A stretch of DNA of 64,000 bases, from the NCBI RefSeq assembly GCF_000403435.2, contig NZ_KE159709.1, positions 124,001-188,000 on the forward strand. The letters are read 5' to 3'. The position numbers and the translations under genes are program-made. Positions 24,214 through 31,517 of the stretch are shown here, one piece after another. Within the stretch, counting starts at the first letter, position 1, and every line of letters starts with the position of its first letter. The DNA is from Oscillibacter sp. 1-3. GTDB lineage: Bacteria > Bacillota > Clostridia > Oscillospirales > Oscillospiraceae. Below the pieces are notes generated by a model. The model did no database searches. It was given only the letters and a program-made list of their open reading frames with translations, and was not told the origin of the DNA.

Positions 24214-24300
24214 TTAGCCGAACAGCCCGGAAAGCAGGGGTACAAGGGTCATGCCGATCAGCGCAACGCCGCCACCCGCCATAAGCTGGCTGATGCCAAA
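24214..24300 (-). pseudogene. Maff2-family small membrane protein, C-terminal remnant
   Basis: The last 28 codons (SQLMAGGGVALIGMTLVPLL, ending SGLFG) match the end of Maff2 proteins, which sit directly upstream of trbL in Tn1549-type elements, exactly as here. The N-terminal half is missing. Confidence 0.75.
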
Positions 24301-24460
24301 GTGCAGCAGCCGCCAGCGAAGATAGAGAGAACGATTGGCAGCACAACTTATATCGTGACTTCCCATTCTCAAGAGAAAGGCAGCACCGCAGTTGATAAAA
24401 TCCGGTGTCTTTTGGGCACAAATACTAAAGCAAATAATATCCGTCAAAAATCGTGATTTT

Positions 24461-24489
24461 TTGACATAACACCGCATATTTGATATAAT
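24461..24489 (+). promoter_or_regulatory. Consensus sigma-A promoter
   Basis: Perfect TTGACA (24461-24466), 17-base spacer, perfect TATAAT (24484-24489). It is 56 bases before the recombinase-like ORF at 24545. The RBS GGAGGT lies at 24535-24540. Confidence 0.9.
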
Positions 24490-24544
24490 AATAGTGCAAA
24501 AAAACCGATACTTAATGCGGTGACTGCCGGAAACGGAGGTCAAA

Positions 24545-24984
24545 ATGGATAGGCAGTCCAATAAAATCACGGCTCTGTATTGCCGTATGGCCCATTACTT
24601 GACAAATGCGGACACCCTGGCCGGAAGATGCCAGATGGAAACTCTCTCCCAATATGCCGCAGACCATCACCTTGAAAATCCGCAGTTTTATTGCGAATGG
24701 GGTGTTAGTGGAATTTCCTTTAACCGCCCGGAATACCGGCGTATGCTTCAAGATGTGATAGCCGGGAGTGTATCTAACCTCGTTGTGCTGAATCTGTCCC
24801 GCTTGAGCCGTAACAGTACCGCCTGCTGGGAACTGATTGGAAAATTGTATTGCCCCCGCGCGGCATTGTATTCCATTCTGTTCAGGAAGGCGGTGAAATT
24901 ACCAAGACCCTAAATCGGTTTGCGCAGATACAGGACGAACTCTTAAAGGCTTATCATTTGAGCCGGAGGGGAGGGTGGGCATAA
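24545..24984 (+). pseudogene. Degenerate serine-recombinase N-terminal domain protein
   Basis: About 145 codons in two frames. It follows the resolvase fold (ITALYCRMAHYLTNADTL, GVSGISFNRPEYRRMLQDVI, VLNLSRLSRNS), but the catalytic Ser of the YxRxS motif is replaced (YCRMAH), so strand cleavage should be impossible. A frameshift near 24850 separates it from the rest (GIVFHSVQEGGEITKTL, then NRFAQIQDELLKAYHLSRR). No zinc ribbon or C-terminal domain is present. It sits behind a perfect promoter, so it may have acted as a DNA-binding regulator. The next 330 bases (24985-25318) hold only the promoter of the following gene. Confidence 0.65.
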
Positions 24985-25249
24985 TGGCTGCTGTCAGAAA
25001 TGCCCTGCAAACCCTCGTTACGGTTTGGGTAGCTTTCTGCTGCCGTCTGTCTCGTGGCGATGATAATGAAGGGGACAGCAATAGCATCCAGCATCAAGAC
25101 AAGATCTGTCAAGGATATTTTCACCGAAGCAAATACAATTTTTTAAATCTAAATTGCAATATCAAATGGAACAGCAAACAGCGGGGCATGAAACTACCAT
25201 ATCCTTCTATTTTTTGATACAGAGAAGTTGCTCAAAATTTCATAATCTC

Positions 25250-25278
25250 TTGACTTTTTCTGAATTGTATTGTATCCT
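25250..25278 (+). promoter_or_regulatory. Promoter for the DUF134 gene
   Basis: TTGACT (25250-25255), 17-base spacer, TATCCT (25273-25278), about 40 bases before the ATG at 25319. Confidence 0.75.
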
Positions 25279-25318
25279 ATTTCCGTCATATGTCGGTATT
25301 GCTTGAGGAGGTACTTGT

Positions 25319-25702
25319 ATGGCCAGACCAAGTCGTTGCCGCCGCGTCTGCGCGGAACCGAGTTGCTGGGGCTTTATTCCCCGAGGGAAGGAAAGCCCCA
25401 GCGAGGTGGTTCTCACCGTGGACGAGTACGAAGTGATCCGGCTGGTCGATTACGAAAAGCGAACCCATGAACAGTGCGCGGCGCAGATGGGGATTTCCCG
25501 GACAACGGTAACGGAAATTTACGAAAATGCCCGATTTAAACTCTCCGACAGCCTCGTCAACGGCAGGGCCCTGTCCATCTCTGGCGGGCATTATCGGGTC
25601 TGTCGGGGTGACCGGGAGTATGGATGTGGACGGCGTTGCCGCTGGACGGGCGGAAAAAATACTGATATTGAAAGTCCCAATTCGACTTCGTGTTCCCGGT
25701 GA
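25319..25702 (+). CDS. DUF134 (UPF0251) family DNA-binding protein
   Basis: A protein of 127 aa. The conserved part is residues 1-85: MARPSRCRRVCAEPSCWGF, VVLTVDEYEVIRLVDYEKRT and the sigma-70 region-4-like helix-turn-helix AAQMGISRTTVTEIYENARF. The C-terminal part is Cys/Arg-rich. DUF134 proteins often neighbour NifX-like proteins, as here (26084), and are probably transcription regulators responding to metal or redox state. RBS GAGGAGG precedes the ATG. Confidence 0.87.
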   Translation: MARPSRCRRVCAEPSCWGFIPRGKESPSEVVLTVDEYEVIRLVDYEKRTHEQCAAQMGISRTTVTEIYENARFKLSDSLVNGRALSISGGHYRVCRGDREYGCGRRCRWTGGKNTDIESPNSTSCSR

Positions 25703-25738
25703 ATCACAATGGGTAAATATGCATAGGCTGGTATAAGA

Positions 25739-25981
25739 ATGAATGATTTAATTAAAAACATTGATAAACTTCATACAACAGAAATGGGTGTAGAGCGGAT
25801 AAAAAGGAACTGCCAAATTGAAACAGACGATGTTGCCCAATGGAGCGGGGTGCAGATTCTGGACAAAAATGCTAAAATTGAAAGGATCGGAAAGAACTGG
25901 TATATTTTCACAGGTCACTACAAAATTACTGTGAACGCATATAGCTATACAATAATTACTGCGCACAGAGTTGAAGCATAA
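25739..25981 (+). CDS. DUF3781 family protein
   Basis: A protein of 80 aa covering the whole family length: LIKNIDKLHTTEMGVERIKR, then GKNWYIFTGHYKITVNAYSY and TIITAHRV. The function of DUF3781 is unknown. It is far more AT-rich than its neighbours. It sits 36 bases after the DUF134 gene on the same strand. Confidence 0.83.
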   Translation: MNDLIKNIDKLHTTEMGVERIKRNCQIETDDVAQWSGVQILDKNAKIERIGKNWYIFTGHYKITVNAYSYTIITAHRVEA

Positions 25982-26083
25982 TCTGTATAATTCGGATGAA
26001 TGAATTATTATACACTAAAGTCTAGAATCAAGGCGTTAGGAACACAGAAGCGAATTGGGAGTATTGAAAAAGGAGAGTCCCAG

Positions 26084-26494
26084 ATGAAAATTGCAGTCCC
26101 TTATGAGAACGGTCAGGTGTTCCAACATTTCGGACACACTCGGCAGATGAAGATTTATGACGCAGAGAATGGGAAAATCGTTCAGGAGCAGATTGCCGAT
26201 ACCACCGACAGCGGCCACAGCGCATTGGTGAACTTTCTGTCCGGCCTGCGGGTGGATGTGCTGATTTGCGGCGGTATCGGTGGCGGGGCCTGGGACGCCT
26301 TGGCCCAGGCTGGGATCAAACCCTGCGGCGGCGTGACCGGCGGGGCGGACGAGGCGGTGAATGCCTTCCTGTCCGGGACACTGGAATACAGCAGCGATGT
26401 CCAGTGCAGCCACCACGGCTATGAGCATCACGGCGGCCACTGCGGCGAGAATAAGCATGGCTGCGGCGGTAAAGGAGGGAACTGCGGCGCATAA
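26084..26494 (+). CDS. NifX/NifB-like dinitrogenase iron-molybdenum cofactor-binding family protein
   Basis: A protein of 136 aa. The ribonuclease H-like NifX fold spans residues 1-105: MKIAVPYENGQVFQHFGHT, DVLICGGIGGGAWDALAQAG, GGVTGGADEAVNAFLSG. The C-terminal ~30 residues are a His/Cys/Gly-rich tail that should bind metal. Stand-alone members in non-nitrogen-fixing anaerobes are of unknown function, probably iron-sulfur or metal handling. Start ATG 26084 has AAGGAGAG 4 bases upstream. It is followed 42 bases later by desulfoferrodoxin. Confidence 0.88.
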   Translation: MKIAVPYENGQVFQHFGHTRQMKIYDAENGKIVQEQIADTTDSGHSALVNFLSGLRVDVLICGGIGGGAWDALAQAGIKPCGGVTGGADEAVNAFLSGTLEYSSDVQCSHHGYEHHGGHCGENKHGCGGKGGNCGA

Positions 26495-26536
26495 GTGCCG
26501 CTCCCACATAATAAAAGGAAACAGGAGGAATATACT

Positions 26537-26911
26537 ATGGAACAGAAGTTTTATATCTGCGAGCATTGCGGCAATATCGTTGCCATGGTGAAAAATGCCG
26601 GGGTGCCGGTGATGTGCTGTGGGCAGAAAATGACCGAGATCGTTCCCGGTACCACTGATGCCGCTGTGGAGAAACACGTCCCCGTGTATCAGGTAGAGGG
26701 TAATCTGGTCAAGGTGCAGGTTGGCTCAGTGGAGCATCCCATGCTGCCGGAACACTATATCGAGTGGGTGTCTTTGCAGACCAGGCAGGGCAATCAGCGC
26801 AGGGTACTCCACCCCGGCGACAAACCGGAGGTCTGCTTCGCTCTGTGTGAGGGCGACCATGTGGAGGCGGTTTACGCCTACTGCAACCTGCACAGCCTCT
26901 GGAAGGCATGA
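26537..26911 (+). CDS. dfx: Desulfoferrodoxin (superoxide reductase)
   Basis: Reduces superoxide to peroxide in anaerobes. It has 124 aa with both iron sites: centre I (desulforedoxin) uses Cys 8, 11, 27 and 28 in FYICEHCGN and VMCCGQKM; centre II ligands are the His in EKHVPVY, the two in SVEHPMLPEHYIEW, and Cys/His in AYCNLHSLW at the C-terminus. The usual Lys position is taken by Ala/Val in AAVEKHVP, with the adjacent Lys still present. The RBS AGGAGG lies 8 bases before ATG 26537. It is followed at once by a Crp/Fnr regulator. Confidence 0.94.
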   Translation: MEQKFYICEHCGNIVAMVKNAGVPVMCCGQKMTEIVPGTTDAAVEKHVPVYQVEGNLVKVQVGSVEHPMLPEHYIEWVSLQTRQGNQRRVLHPGDKPEVCFALCEGDHVEAVYAYCNLHSLWKA

Positions 26912-26915
26912 CCGA

Positions 26916-27584
26916 ATGCCCTGCGTGGATTTCCAAAGCTGCTTCTCTGTTTGGAGCAGGCTGACGCCCGAGCAGCAGAATCGGATGCTGGAGCAGCTCC
27001 AAGAGCGCCAAGTCAAAAAAGGGACGGTGCTTCACAACGGCAGTGAGGACTGTACCGGACTGCTTCTCATAAAGTCTGGTCAGTTCCGGGCCTATATTTT
27101 GTCGAAAGAGGGACGTGAAATCACCATCTACCGGCTGTTTGACCGGGATCTCTGCCTGTTTTCCGCCTCTTGTGTCATGAGGAGCATTCAATTTGATGTG
27201 ACTGTCAAAGCGGAAAAGGATACGGAATTCTGGGTGATTCCGGCGGAGGTTTACCAGCAGCTTATGGAGCAGTCCGCCGCTGTCGCCAACTACACCAACG
27301 AGATCATGTCCGCCCGGTTTTCCGAGGTCATGTGGCTCATGGAGCAGGTCATGTGGAAGAGTATGGACCGGCGGGTGGCCGCCTTTCTCCTGGAAGAATC
27401 GGTGATTGAGAGTACCAGCCGGCTGAATATCACCCACGAGACCATCGCCAACCACCTGGGAACTCACCGGGAGGTAGTCACCCGGATGCTCCGCTATTTC
27501 CAGGGCGAGGGCATGGTGAAGCTGTCCCGGGGCGTGATAGAGCTTCTGGACGAACAAAAGCTGACGGCTCTGCGGAATACATAA
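26916..27584 (+). CDS. Crp/Fnr-family transcriptional regulator
   Basis: A protein of 222 aa. An N-terminal cyclic-nucleotide-type beta barrel (VLHNGSEDCTGLLLIKSGQF, LCLFSASCV), a long dimer helix, and a C-terminal HTH with LNITHETIANHLGTHREVVTRMLRYF. It starts 5 bases after the desulfoferrodoxin stop. N-terminal Cys 3 and 9 and SASC are present but not in the FNR four-Cys pattern, so an iron-sulfur sensor is not proven. It probably controls this stress cassette, including the convergent CoA-disulfide reductase operon. This subfamily often responds to redox stress in gut Clostridia (inference). Confidence 0.9.
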   Translation: MPCVDFQSCFSVWSRLTPEQQNRMLEQLQERQVKKGTVLHNGSEDCTGLLLIKSGQFRAYILSKEGREITIYRLFDRDLCLFSASCVMRSIQFDVTVKAEKDTEFWVIPAEVYQQLMEQSAAVANYTNEIMSARFSEVMWLMEQVMWKSMDRRVAAFLLEESVIESTSRLNITHETIANHLGTHREVVTRMLRYFQGEGMVKLSRGVIELLDEQKLTALRNT

Positions 27585-27629
27585 AAACACCTCTCCTCAA
27601 ACTCTGCTGCAGATTGAGGAGAGGTGTTT
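27585..27629. terminator. Bidirectional intrinsic terminator
   Basis: AAACACCTCTCCTCAA (27585-27600) and TTGAGGAGAGGTGTTT (27614-27629), a perfect 16-bp stem between the convergent Crp and CoA-disulfide reductase genes. Confidence 0.9.
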
Positions 27630-27633
27630 CTAT

Positions 27634-29325
27634 CTACTGGTCCATGCCACAGGCTGTGGACTGTTCCATCAGACGGCGGTCGTTTGTTACTGCATCATAG
27701 AACCGAAAACCTCCGGCGAAGTTATATGCTTCATAGCCATACCCGGCCAGGACACGGCAGGCGATATAGCTGCGCAGGCCGCTCTGGCAGATAACATACA
27801 CCGGCTTACCGTTCTCGATTTCGTCCAGCCGTTCCCGCAGTTCGTCCATAGGAATGTTTTGGAACCCCTTGATGTGACCGCCCACGTACTCTTGGGGCGT
27901 CCGGACATCCAGCCGGGTCACGCTGCCATCGTGGGGCAGGGCGTTCACATCCTCAATATGGAACTGCTTCACAACTCCGCTGGCCAGGTTTTCCACCATG
28001 AAGCCCGCCATATTCACCGGGTCTTTGGCGGAGGAGTAGGGCGGCGCGTAGGCCAGGTCCAGGTCCTTCAGCTGGATGGCTGTCAATCCGGCATGGATGG
28101 CGGTAGCCAGCACATCAATCCGCTTATCCACCCCATCATACCCCACGATTTGAGCGCCCAGCAGACGATAGGTTCCCTTTTCAAAAACCACCTTCATGGT
28201 CATCAGCTTTCCGCCGGGATAGTAGCCCGCATGGCTCATGGGGGACAGAATCACTGTGTCCACGTCCAGGCCGGCCTTTTTGGCGTTCGTCTCGTTGACG
28301 CCGGTGGAGGCCGCCGTCAGGTCAAAGACCTTGATGACCGAACTGCCCTGACTTCCAAGATAGCGGCTGTCCCCTCCGCAGATGTTGTCTGCCGCGATAC
28401 GTCCCTGCTTGTTGGCGGGGCCGGCCAGGGAGATCACCGCGGCCTGCCCGGTCACAGAATGCTTCACCTGGACCGCATCTCCTACAGCGTAGATGTCTGG
28501 GACAGAGGTCTCCATCCGGTCATTGACCACGATGCTGCCCTTGAGGCCCAGTTCCAGACCGGCCTCTTTTGCAAGGACGGTGTCCGGGGTGACACCGATG
28601 GCCAGCACCACCATATCGGCGTGAAGAGGGTCTGCGCCCTTCAGCTGTACGTCCACGCCGCCGTCCCGCTCCGCAAACCCTTCCACCGTATGCCCAAGGG
28701 CCAGCCGGATGCCGTGCCGCCGTATCTCGCCGTGGATGAAGGCGGCCATATCCGGGTCAAAGGGGTTCATCAGCTGCTTTGGACGCTGGACGATGGTGAC
28801 CTCTATTTCCAGCTCCCGCAGATTCTCCGCCAGCTCCAGGCTGATGAAGCCCCCGCCCGCCAGCACGGCGGATTTTGGGTGATGAGCACTGATATAGTCC
28901 TTGATACGGAAGGTATCCTCCACTGTGCGCAGTGTAAAGACCTTCTCGATTCCCACGCCGGGGAGCCGGGGCTGGGTGGGACTGGCTCCGGGAGAGAGGA
29001 TCAGCTTGTCATAATGCTCCTCAAATTCCTCGCCTGTCTCCAGAGCTTTCACGGAGACGGCCTTTTTATCCGGATGAATGGCGGTGACCTCGTGGCGCAC
29101 CCGCATATCCACCCGGAAGCGGGCAAAGAAGCTCTCCGGCGTCTGGAGGGTCAGGGCCTCGGGCTCCTCGATCACCCCGCCGATGTAGTAGGGCAGGCCG
29201 CAGTTGGCGTAGGAGACATACCCTGACCGCTCAAAGACCACGATCTCCGCCGTCTCGTTCAACCGGCGAAGCCGGGCCGCGGCTGTGGCCCCTCCCGCCA
29301 CGCCGCCGATGATGACAACTTTCAT
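27634..29325 (-). CDS. cdr: CoA-disulfide reductase fused to a rhodanese domain
   Basis: A protein of 563 aa. FAD-binding start MKVVIIGGVAGGATAAARLRR, redox-active single Cys 42 in SYANCGLPYYIGG, NAD-binding region KSAVLAGGGFISLELAENL, second FAD motif VPDIYAVGDAVQV, dimerisation domain to about residue 450, then a C-terminal rhodanese domain with active-site loop CQSGLRS. Such CoADR-Rhd proteins reduce CoA persulfide/disulfide or polysulfide in the cytoplasm with NAD(P)H. It is followed by a separate rhodanese gene upstream in the operon, and its neighbours are oxygen-stress genes, so polysulfide or oxidant detoxification is likely. Confidence 0.92.
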   Translation of the reverse strand: MKVVIIGGVAGGATAAARLRRLNETAEIVVFERSGYVSYANCGLPYYIGGVIEEPEALTLQTPESFFARFRVDMRVRHEVTAIHPDKKAVSVKALETGEEFEEHYDKLILSPGASPTQPRLPGVGIEKVFTLRTVEDTFRIKDYISAHHPKSAVLAGGGFISLELAENLRELEIEVTIVQRPKQLMNPFDPDMAAFIHGEIRRHGIRLALGHTVEGFAERDGGVDVQLKGADPLHADMVVLAIGVTPDTVLAKEAGLELGLKGSIVVNDRMETSVPDIYAVGDAVQVKHSVTGQAAVISLAGPANKQGRIAADNICGGDSRYLGSQGSSVIKVFDLTAASTGVNETNAKKAGLDVDTVILSPMSHAGYYPGGKLMTMKVVFEKGTYRLLGAQIVGYDGVDKRIDVLATAIHAGLTAIQLKDLDLAYAPPYSSAKDPVNMAGFMVENLASGVVKQFHIEDVNALPHDGSVTRLDVRTPQEYVGGHIKGFQNIPMDELRERLDEIENGKPVYVICQSGLRSYIACRVLAGYGYEAYNFAGGFRFYDAVTNDRRLMEQSTACGMDQ

Positions 29326-29326
29326 T

Positions 29327-29647
29327 TCAGCGTTCCACCTTTCCTGTGTAGGCGGCGATGCCGCCGATATTTTTGATATTGGTATAGCCCATTCGGGCCA
29401 GCAGCCTTACCGCTTGGCTGCTCCTGGCGCCGCTGTGGCAATAGACGAACAGCGGGGTATCTTTCTTGGGCGCCATAGCAGTCACACGATCCAGTTCCTG
29501 AAGCGGAACATTTTTGCCGCCGGAGATGTGGCCCTCCCGGTACTCTTGGGCAGTACGAACATCCAGCAGCACCGCACCGGGCGTTTCCTGAAAGTCTTTT
29601 GCGCCTTGATCAATATCAGGCCCCTTAAAAAAGTTGAAAAGTCCCAT
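29327..29647 (-). CDS. Single-domain rhodanese (sulfurtransferase)
   Basis: A protein of 106 aa with DVRTAQEYREGHISGGKNVP and the active-site loop YCHSGARSSQAV, whose Cys carries the persulfide. The C-terminus IGGIAAYTGKVER is typical of small rhodaneses. It ends 1 base before the CoA-disulfide reductase start, so the two are co-translated. It may pass persulfide sulfur to the fused rhodanese domain of its partner. RBS AGGAG lies upstream of the ATG. Confidence 0.92.
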   Translation of the reverse strand: MGLFNFFKGPDIDQGAKDFQETPGAVLLDVRTAQEYREGHISGGKNVPLQELDRVTAMAPKKDTPLFVYCHSGARSSQAVRLLARMGYTNIKNIGGIAAYTGKVER

Positions 29648-29700
29648 AGCTGCTTCTCCTTTCTTTTGTCTAGCAAATCTGTTTTAACTCAATTTTTTTG

Positions 29701-30288
29701 TTATGTGACAATGTCATCTTTTCGGTGTTTGGCCTTGCAGATCAGCTGGGTCATAGTGCCCATAGGGCAGTAGACGCACCAACTGCGGGGCTTGAACAGG
29801 ACCATGGTAAGCAGGCCGAGGACGGTGGAGGTCAGCATGACGCTATAAAACCCAAAAGCGAACTGGGCGATGCCGGGGGAAAAGAGGGTTCCATGATAAG
29901 CCCAGTGCCAAGGCAGTTGGAACGTCCAAAGCAGAGTCACCGCCTGCCTGAGATTCTGTACGCCGGCAAAGACCAAATAAGTATTCCACAGCATCTGAAA
30001 GAACATGATGAAGAAGAAAATCAAAAATCCATAGCGGAACCATTTGCTCCTCAACCACTTCGGAACGTCCTTTTTCCGGGACAGGCCAAAGCCTCCGCCC
30101 AATAGACCGAACAGCTGTCCCCGGCCACAATATCGATTGCAGTAGCCCTTGGTGCCCCAGACGAGGGAAATAATCAGCGGAATACAAAAGAACAGCATAC
30201 CCAACCAGGCGAACAGGATATTAAAAAAGCCCAGGGCCATGTAGGTCAGCTCCACGATCCACAGGTAGTCATACCAACGCTTTTTCAT
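29701..30288 (-). CDS. NapH-like 4Fe-4S membrane protein
   Basis: A protein of 195 aa with about four membrane helices. It has paired Cys motifs of the NapH/NosR/RdxA group: GYCNRYCGRGQLFGLLGG in the first half and SWCVYCPMGTMTQLIC near the end. Such proteins carry electrons between the quinone pool or cytoplasmic ferredoxins and extracytoplasmic partners. It overlaps by 4 bases (ATGA) with a two-cluster ferredoxin gene, so they probably form a small redox complex. No nap or nos genes are nearby, and the acceptor is unknown. Confidence 0.85.
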   Translation of the reverse strand: MKKRWYDYLWIVELTYMALGFFNILFAWLGMLFFCIPLIISLVWGTKGYCNRYCGRGQLFGLLGGGFGLSRKKDVPKWLRSKWFRYGFLIFFFIMFFQMLWNTYLVFAGVQNLRQAVTLLWTFQLPWHWAYHGTLFSPGIAQFAFGFYSVMLTSTVLGLLTMVLFKPRSWCVYCPMGTMTQLICKAKHRKDDIVT

Positions 30289-30497
30289 ACGGTTACCTCC
30301 TGAATTTCAATAATTGAGGCTGGACACTCCCTGGCGCATTTGCCGCAGCCTACGCACTTTGTTCTATCGACTTTGGCCCAAATACCATTCCAAATCTGTA
30401 TGGCGCTCAAGGGACATACCTTCATGCAGCAGCCGCAGGCAACGCAAACATCTGTATGAATGAAAGCACACCGTTTCACTTTTGTTTTGATTTCCAT
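30285..30497 (-). CDS. 2[4Fe-4S] ferredoxin-type protein
   Basis: A protein of 70 aa with two complete CX2CX2CX3CP motifs: CVACGCCMKVCP and CVGCGKCARECP. It is the first gene of the leftward operon with the NapH-like protein (4-base overlap), and probably the rhodanese and CoA-disulfide reductase genes further on. It should bind two [4Fe-4S] clusters and pass electrons to the membrane partner. Confidence 0.9.
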   Translation of the reverse strand: MEIKTKVKRCAFIHTDVCVACGCCMKVCPLSAIQIWNGIWAKVDRTKCVGCGKCARECPASIIEIQEVTV

Positions 30498-30551
30498 ATC
30501 ATGACCTCCCGGAAGTTTTCATTTATGATACCATCAATGCCAGTGTTCTTC

Positions 30552-30566
30552 TGTGATAAGATTACA
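30552..30566 (-). promoter_or_regulatory. Candidate Crp/Fnr-type box
   Basis: TGTGATAAGATTACA is an imperfect palindrome (TGTGAT-3-ATTACA) about 55 bases upstream of the ferredoxin gene and resembles Crp-family half-sites. A Crp/Fnr gene lies 3 kb away in the same cassette. Weak, position-based evidence. Confidence 0.35.
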
Positions 30567-30665
30567 TAAAAGAGGCAAATTGAATGATAGGCAGGGAATC
30601 TGTATTACAGTCCGCAAAGCTATTTCGCTACCTCGCAAGCAGTGCCTTTGTTCCTACAAAGACTC

Positions 30666-30704
30666 GAAACAGCGGTTCCCGGCTCTGCCGGAAACCGCTG
30701 TTTC
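30666..30704. terminator. Strong isolated hairpin
   Basis: GAAACAGCGGTT-C-CCGG, loop CTCTG, CCGG-A-AACCGCTGTTTC. It lies in the gene-free stretch 30567-30931, with no gene clearly ending on either side. Probably a leftover terminator. Confidence 0.55.
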
Positions 30705-30931
30705 TGCTTGTTGGGGTAGCCCTCCCACCCCCTTGAACAGCCCTGTTGCCGGGGCTGGCTGCGCGTTCGTTTCAGAACGCTGTTGTTCCTGCTCCGCAGG
30801 GACAGGCGTGGTGGAATCAGTCATTTTTCAATTTTCAGCGTCGTAACGCAAATCAGATTTTCAAAATAACGGCCGGACACAGGAGACAAAATCCCATGCC
30901 CGGCTTATATTCCATATTTCTGTTGCGGTTA

Positions 30932-31090
30932 GGCCTTGTTTGAAAAAAGTCAAAACGCCCAAACGGTGGATCTTTATCCGCCACTCTGCGTTAAATGTTC
31001 TTGCCGGGCGTCAGCCCGCCTGCAAAAATTTGCCTTGATTGGCGAAAAATCTCTCGCCGTTGGGCATTCCGCCTTTTTTCAAACAAGGCC
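30932..31090. mobile_element. MITE-like palindromic repeat, copy 1
   Basis: A 159-bp element with 12-base terminal inverted repeats GGCCTTGTTTGA / TCAAACAAGGCC, flanked on both sides by TA (30930-30931 and 31091-31092), the target duplication of Tc1/mariner/IS630-type insertions. The whole element is an imperfect palindrome folding around GCCGGGCGTCAGCCCGCC. It has no coding capacity. A second copy with about 85-90% identity by eye is at 61237-61396. Confidence 0.8.
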
Positions 31091-31383
31091 TAAGGCAAGT
31101 GTTCAATTTGGGCACTTGTCTTATCCGTAACGCTTTGACGGTAAGCCCGTTGGCGGCAGGCGTTGCAGCAGTAGACCGCATCCGACCGCTTGGGCGTGAA
31201 TGCTTTTCCGCATCCCTTGCAAATCCGATTCTGCCGTTTTTCCAATCGCCGCTGCTTCAAGTCTTTCTGACCCCGGTTCCCGCACAAGCCATGATAGCAA
31301 TATCTTGGTACTGATCTGCGCGTAAAAAATCCGTCCGCACCCTGTGCGAATGATCCTCCGCACAGCCAAATACAGTCTTGCAC
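31090..31383 (-). pseudogene. Zinc-ribbon protein fragment
   Basis: The only recognisable part is a treble-clef-like zinc motif near the C-terminus, CKGCGKAFTPKRSDAVYCCN followed by ACRQRAYRQ, which recurs in the recombinase remnant at 31518-32745 and in the Cys-rich VLP protein at 43146. The first ~45 codons look like noise. The stop codon is created by the border of the MITE at 31090, so the gene was probably truncated by that insertion. Confidence 0.45.
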
Positions 31384-31517
31384 CGGAGATTTTTTTCATA
31401 CCACTGTCTCGGCGTTTCTTGATTTTCGTATTCCAAATCACAGTTCCACATAGGATTAGTCCCTCCTTTCACGGAACAGGGCAGACCAAAAAGGATTTGG
31501 CCCGCCCCATACCGTGT

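Noticed and set aside
24975-25217. 80-codon plus-strand ORF after the dead resolvase
   Set aside because: No RBS, odd composition, no homology. The stretch is better explained as intergenic DNA before the DUF134 promoter.
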